In this document: piece after piece, positions 62,169 through 64,000 of the stretch | Layout: each line of letters opens with the position of its first letter | Numbering within the stretch: the first letter of the stretch is position 1 | Origin: Bradyrhizobium sp. CB82 | Lineage (GTDB): Bacteria; Pseudomonadota; Alphaproteobacteria; Rhizobiales; Xanthobacteraceae | DNA: 64,000 nucleotides | Assembly (NCBI RefSeq): GCF_029714405.1 | Contig: NZ_CP121650.1 | Location: forward strand, 1,302,001 to 1,366,000 | Reading direction: 5' to 3' | Notes under the pieces: model-generated | The model's database searches: none | What the model saw: the letters and a program-made list of their open reading frames with translations, nothing else | What the model was told of the DNA's origin: nothing | Program-made: the position numbers and the translations under genes

Positions 62169-63140
62169 TTGGGTGTGAGCGACGCCCTGCCTGACGATCC
62201 CGAGACGCTGAAAGCGATGCTGCTTGCCGAGCGATGCGAGAGCGAACGGCTGCGTCAGATCATCAAGGAATTGCAGCGACACCGGTTTGGCCGGCGGGCA
62301 GAGACGCTACCTGAAGATCAGATGCTGCTGGGCCTGGAAGACGTCGAGCAGGTGGCAGCGTACAGCGAGGCGACGCGGGACGTCAGCGCGCCTGAAGGCC
62401 GTGCCGTGCGAGCCCGTAGGCGCCGCGGCAACCGCGGCGCCTTGCCGGCGCACCTGCCGCGGGTCGAGGTCGTCGTCGACATCGAGGACAAGACCTGTCC
62501 CTGCTGCCAGGGAGAGTTACACCGGATCGGCGAGGATAGAAGCGAGCGGCTCGACCTGGTCCCGGCGCAGTTCCGGATCCTCGTGACCCGGCGTCCCAAA
62601 TACGCCTGCCGTGCTTGCGAGGATGGTGTCATGCAGGCGCCAGCTCCGGCCAGGCTGATCGAGGGCGGACTGCCGACCGAAGCAACCGTCGCCCAGGTTC
62701 TGGTGTCCAAATATGCCGATCACCTGCCGCTCTACCGGCAGGCGCAGATTTACGCCCGCCAGGGCATTGAGCTCGATCGTTCGACACTGGCGGACTGGGT
62801 GGGGCAAGCAGCCTTCCACCTGCGCCCATTGCATGAGCGCCTCCTCGACAAGCTCAGGCAACGGCCAAAGCTGTTCGCAGACGAGACGACGATGCCGGTG
62901 CTCGATCCCGGCCGCGGGTGTACCAAGACCGGTCAGCTCTGGGCCTATGCGGCGGATGACCGGCCGTGGGGCGGTGCCGATCCACCGGGCGTCGCATATG
63001 TCTATGCCCCCGATCGCAAGGCCGATCGACCGATCGCCCATCTGGCAGGCTTCAAGGGGATCCTGCAGGTCGACGGCTATGCCGGCTATGGCAAGCTCGC
63101 CGAGCGTGGCGACGTTCAGCTCGCATTCTGCTGGTCGCAT
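62169..63140 (+). pseudogene. tnpC: IS66 transposase TnpC, 3' part cut off by an insertion
   Basis: The N-terminal part with the coiled coil LRQIIKELQRHRFGRRAE, the zinc-binding CPCCQGELHRIGEDRSERL segment and the first catalytic Asp in KLFADETTMPVLDPG is present, up to VQLAFCWSH. IS66 proteins then continue RRxF, but here the frame goes into foreign sequence (YLECSFMWSSCG). The last third, with the catalytic Glu, is missing from the window. The start at 62169 is inferred from the family. Confidence 0.85.
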
Positions 63141-63156
63141 TATCTGGAGTGCAGTT

Positions 63157-63231
63157 TTATGTGGAGTAGCTGTGGAGAAGCGGATTTTCGGTGCTGGAAT
63201 TGGATGATGCTGACCTCCGGACTCCACATAA
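63157..63231. repeat. 11-bp inverted repeat at the start of the element inside tnpC
   Basis: TTATGTGGAGT at 63157-63167 and ACTCCACATAA at 63221-63231 are exact complements, 53 nt apart. They lie between the tnpC break (about 63140) and the following gene at 63274, so they may be a terminal or regulatory dyad of the inserted element. Confidence 0.5.
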
Positions 63232-63273
63232 TCCCCGGCGTCGCGTCGGTCACCGACGCGCCAGGGGCCGACA

Positions 63274-64000
63274 TTGCAGATCCCGCTGCGAACGCTGTCC
63301 AGCATCGAGGCGTACATTGCCAACCAGGAATGGCGTGATGCCCGCTTGCCACGTTGTCCCTTGCATCCGTCGGGTGGCTGCTCCTTTGCGCGTCACGGCA
63401 ACTATGCGCGGCTGAATCCGCCAGGGGTGCGTATCGCTCGGTGGTATTGCCCGGAAGGACACCGAACATTCAGCCTATTGCCGGACTTTCTGGCCGCCAA
63501 GCTGCCGGGTTCGCTCGAATCGATCGAAGACACTGTCGCCGCGGCGTTTTCGGCCAAGAGCCTGGAGGCCGCCGCTGACGCACTGCGGGGGTTCGATGTG
63601 AGCTTGCCCAGTGCACTTCGCTGGCTACATCGCCGCGTCCGCGCGGTTAAAGCGGTGGCCGATGCTGTGTCACGACTGGTTCTGGAGCGACCAAACAGCA
63701 TCGTCATGTGGGATTCGGTGGCTCGGATTGATCTTGGCCAGCACGTGCTGCTTGGGCTTCGTCGCTCGCTGTCGCCAAAGTTCCTGAACAGCCTGCCGGC
63801 GCCGTTGGGCTTCCGACTTTCATTTCGTGCGGGCCTCCAACACGACATGGGGCCTGACGGAGGACTCGCCGCTCTCTACGGTACGACGGCTGAAGTGGTC
63901 CATGCGCCATGCGACACGAGCCGCTCGATTCAATCCCCGCGACCGCCGCACCCACCACGGAAGACATGCTTCGCGTCTGGGGCGCGGACCACTGCGTCCA
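63274..64000 (+). CDS. IS-associated protein with zinc-ribbon, runs off the right edge
   Basis: A frame open from TTG at 63274 to the window end (at least 242 residues). Zinc-ribbon-like segment RCPLHPSGGCSFARHGNYAR, then RWYCPEGHRTFSLLPDFL, a layout (CxxH...CxxGH RTFSLLP) found in small proteins that accompany or begin some transposases; a helical region follows (SLEAAADALRGFDVSLPSA). I do not recognise the exact family. Given its place in a broken IS66 tnpC it is part of a second mobile element. Confidence 0.55.
   Translation, partial: MQIPLRTLSSIEAYIANQEWRDARLPRCPLHPSGGCSFARHGNYARLNPPGVRIARWYCPEGHRTFSLLPDFLAAKLPGSLESIEDTVAAAFSAKSLEAAADALRGFDVSLPSALRWLHRRVRAVKAVADAVSRLVLERPNSIVMWDSVARIDLGQHVLLGLRRSLSPKFLNSLPAPLGFRLSFRAGLQHDMGPDGGLAALYGTTAEVVHAPCDTSRSIQSPRPPHPPRKTCFASGARTTAS

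Larger units (their letters stand above)
61223..63140 (+). mobile_element. IS66-family element, interrupted
   Basis: The left end GTAAGCGCTGTTCAGGGG is of the usual IS66 type. It contains tnpA (frameshifted), tnpB and the first 325 or so codons of tnpC. At about 63140 tnpC stops matching and another element begins; the right part of the IS66, if present, lies beyond the window. Confidence 0.85.

Noticed and set aside
1..64000. CRISPR array
   Set aside because: No run of regularly spaced short direct repeats was seen on reading; the repeats found are palindromic intergenic elements, one long duplication and IS ends.

Overview
The window looks like a chromosomal segment of a Bradyrhizobium-type alphaproteobacterium. 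It has high GC, palindromic intergenic repeats of the kind common in that group, a DUF3551 protein, many tiny lineage-specific ORFs, tandem P450 genes and a dense IS load. This assignment is inference from gene content; no marker gene such as rRNA is present.

Region 1 (1-23.7 kb) is chromosomal. It holds a catabolic cluster on the minus strand (benzoylformate decarboxylase-like enzyme cut by the window edge, hot-dog hydratase, CaiB/BaiF CoA-transferase, acyl-CoA dehydrogenase) with a divergent LysR regulator. Then come two tandem P450 paralogues, a YjgN membrane protein with an M48 peptidase, an L,D-transpeptidase, a second ThDP enzyme, a GreA/GreB-type factor, and a run of small proteins and gene remnants. 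An IS630 element follows.

Region 2 (24.0 kb to about 42 kb) is an integrative island. Its left end is a 45-bp 3' fragment of tRNA-Val(CAC) next to a tyrosine integrase and an AlpA-like gene. Cargo: a reverse transcriptase resembling the defence RT Drt2, a HipBA module, a degraded second copy of the integrase 3' end plus AlpA gene, and the most interesting locus of the window (31.6-40.2 kb). That locus has two paralogous proteins, each with two class III nucleotide-cyclase domains. One is in a tight operon with an E2-E1 fusion and a JAB peptidase, the layout of CBASS Cap2/Cap3. The other is in an operon with a cNMP-binding/cyclase fusion and an E2-like Cys-rich protein. An XRE/ImmA pair lies between them, sharing a divergent promoter with two direct repeats, and a broken TIR effector-like remnant lies beside the JAB gene. 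I read this as a candidate anti-phage system in which a class III cyclase takes the place of the CD-NTase in a type II CBASS-like conjugation scheme. An IS110 element and gene fragments (ABC permease, FlbD receiver) follow.

Region 3 (43-64 kb) is a mosaic: a NYN-domain protein, small ORFs, an Lrp remnant, an unrecognised 289-aa protein, two GGDEF-EAL proteins around an EamA exporter, a ferredoxin-NADP reductase, and nested mobile DNA. An IS3 element (54466-59590, 3-bp target duplication) carries an IS110-family element in orfA and a group II intron in orfB. Removing the intron restores the orfB frame exactly. At the right end an IS66 element with a frameshifted tnpA has its tnpC cut by another element that runs off the window.
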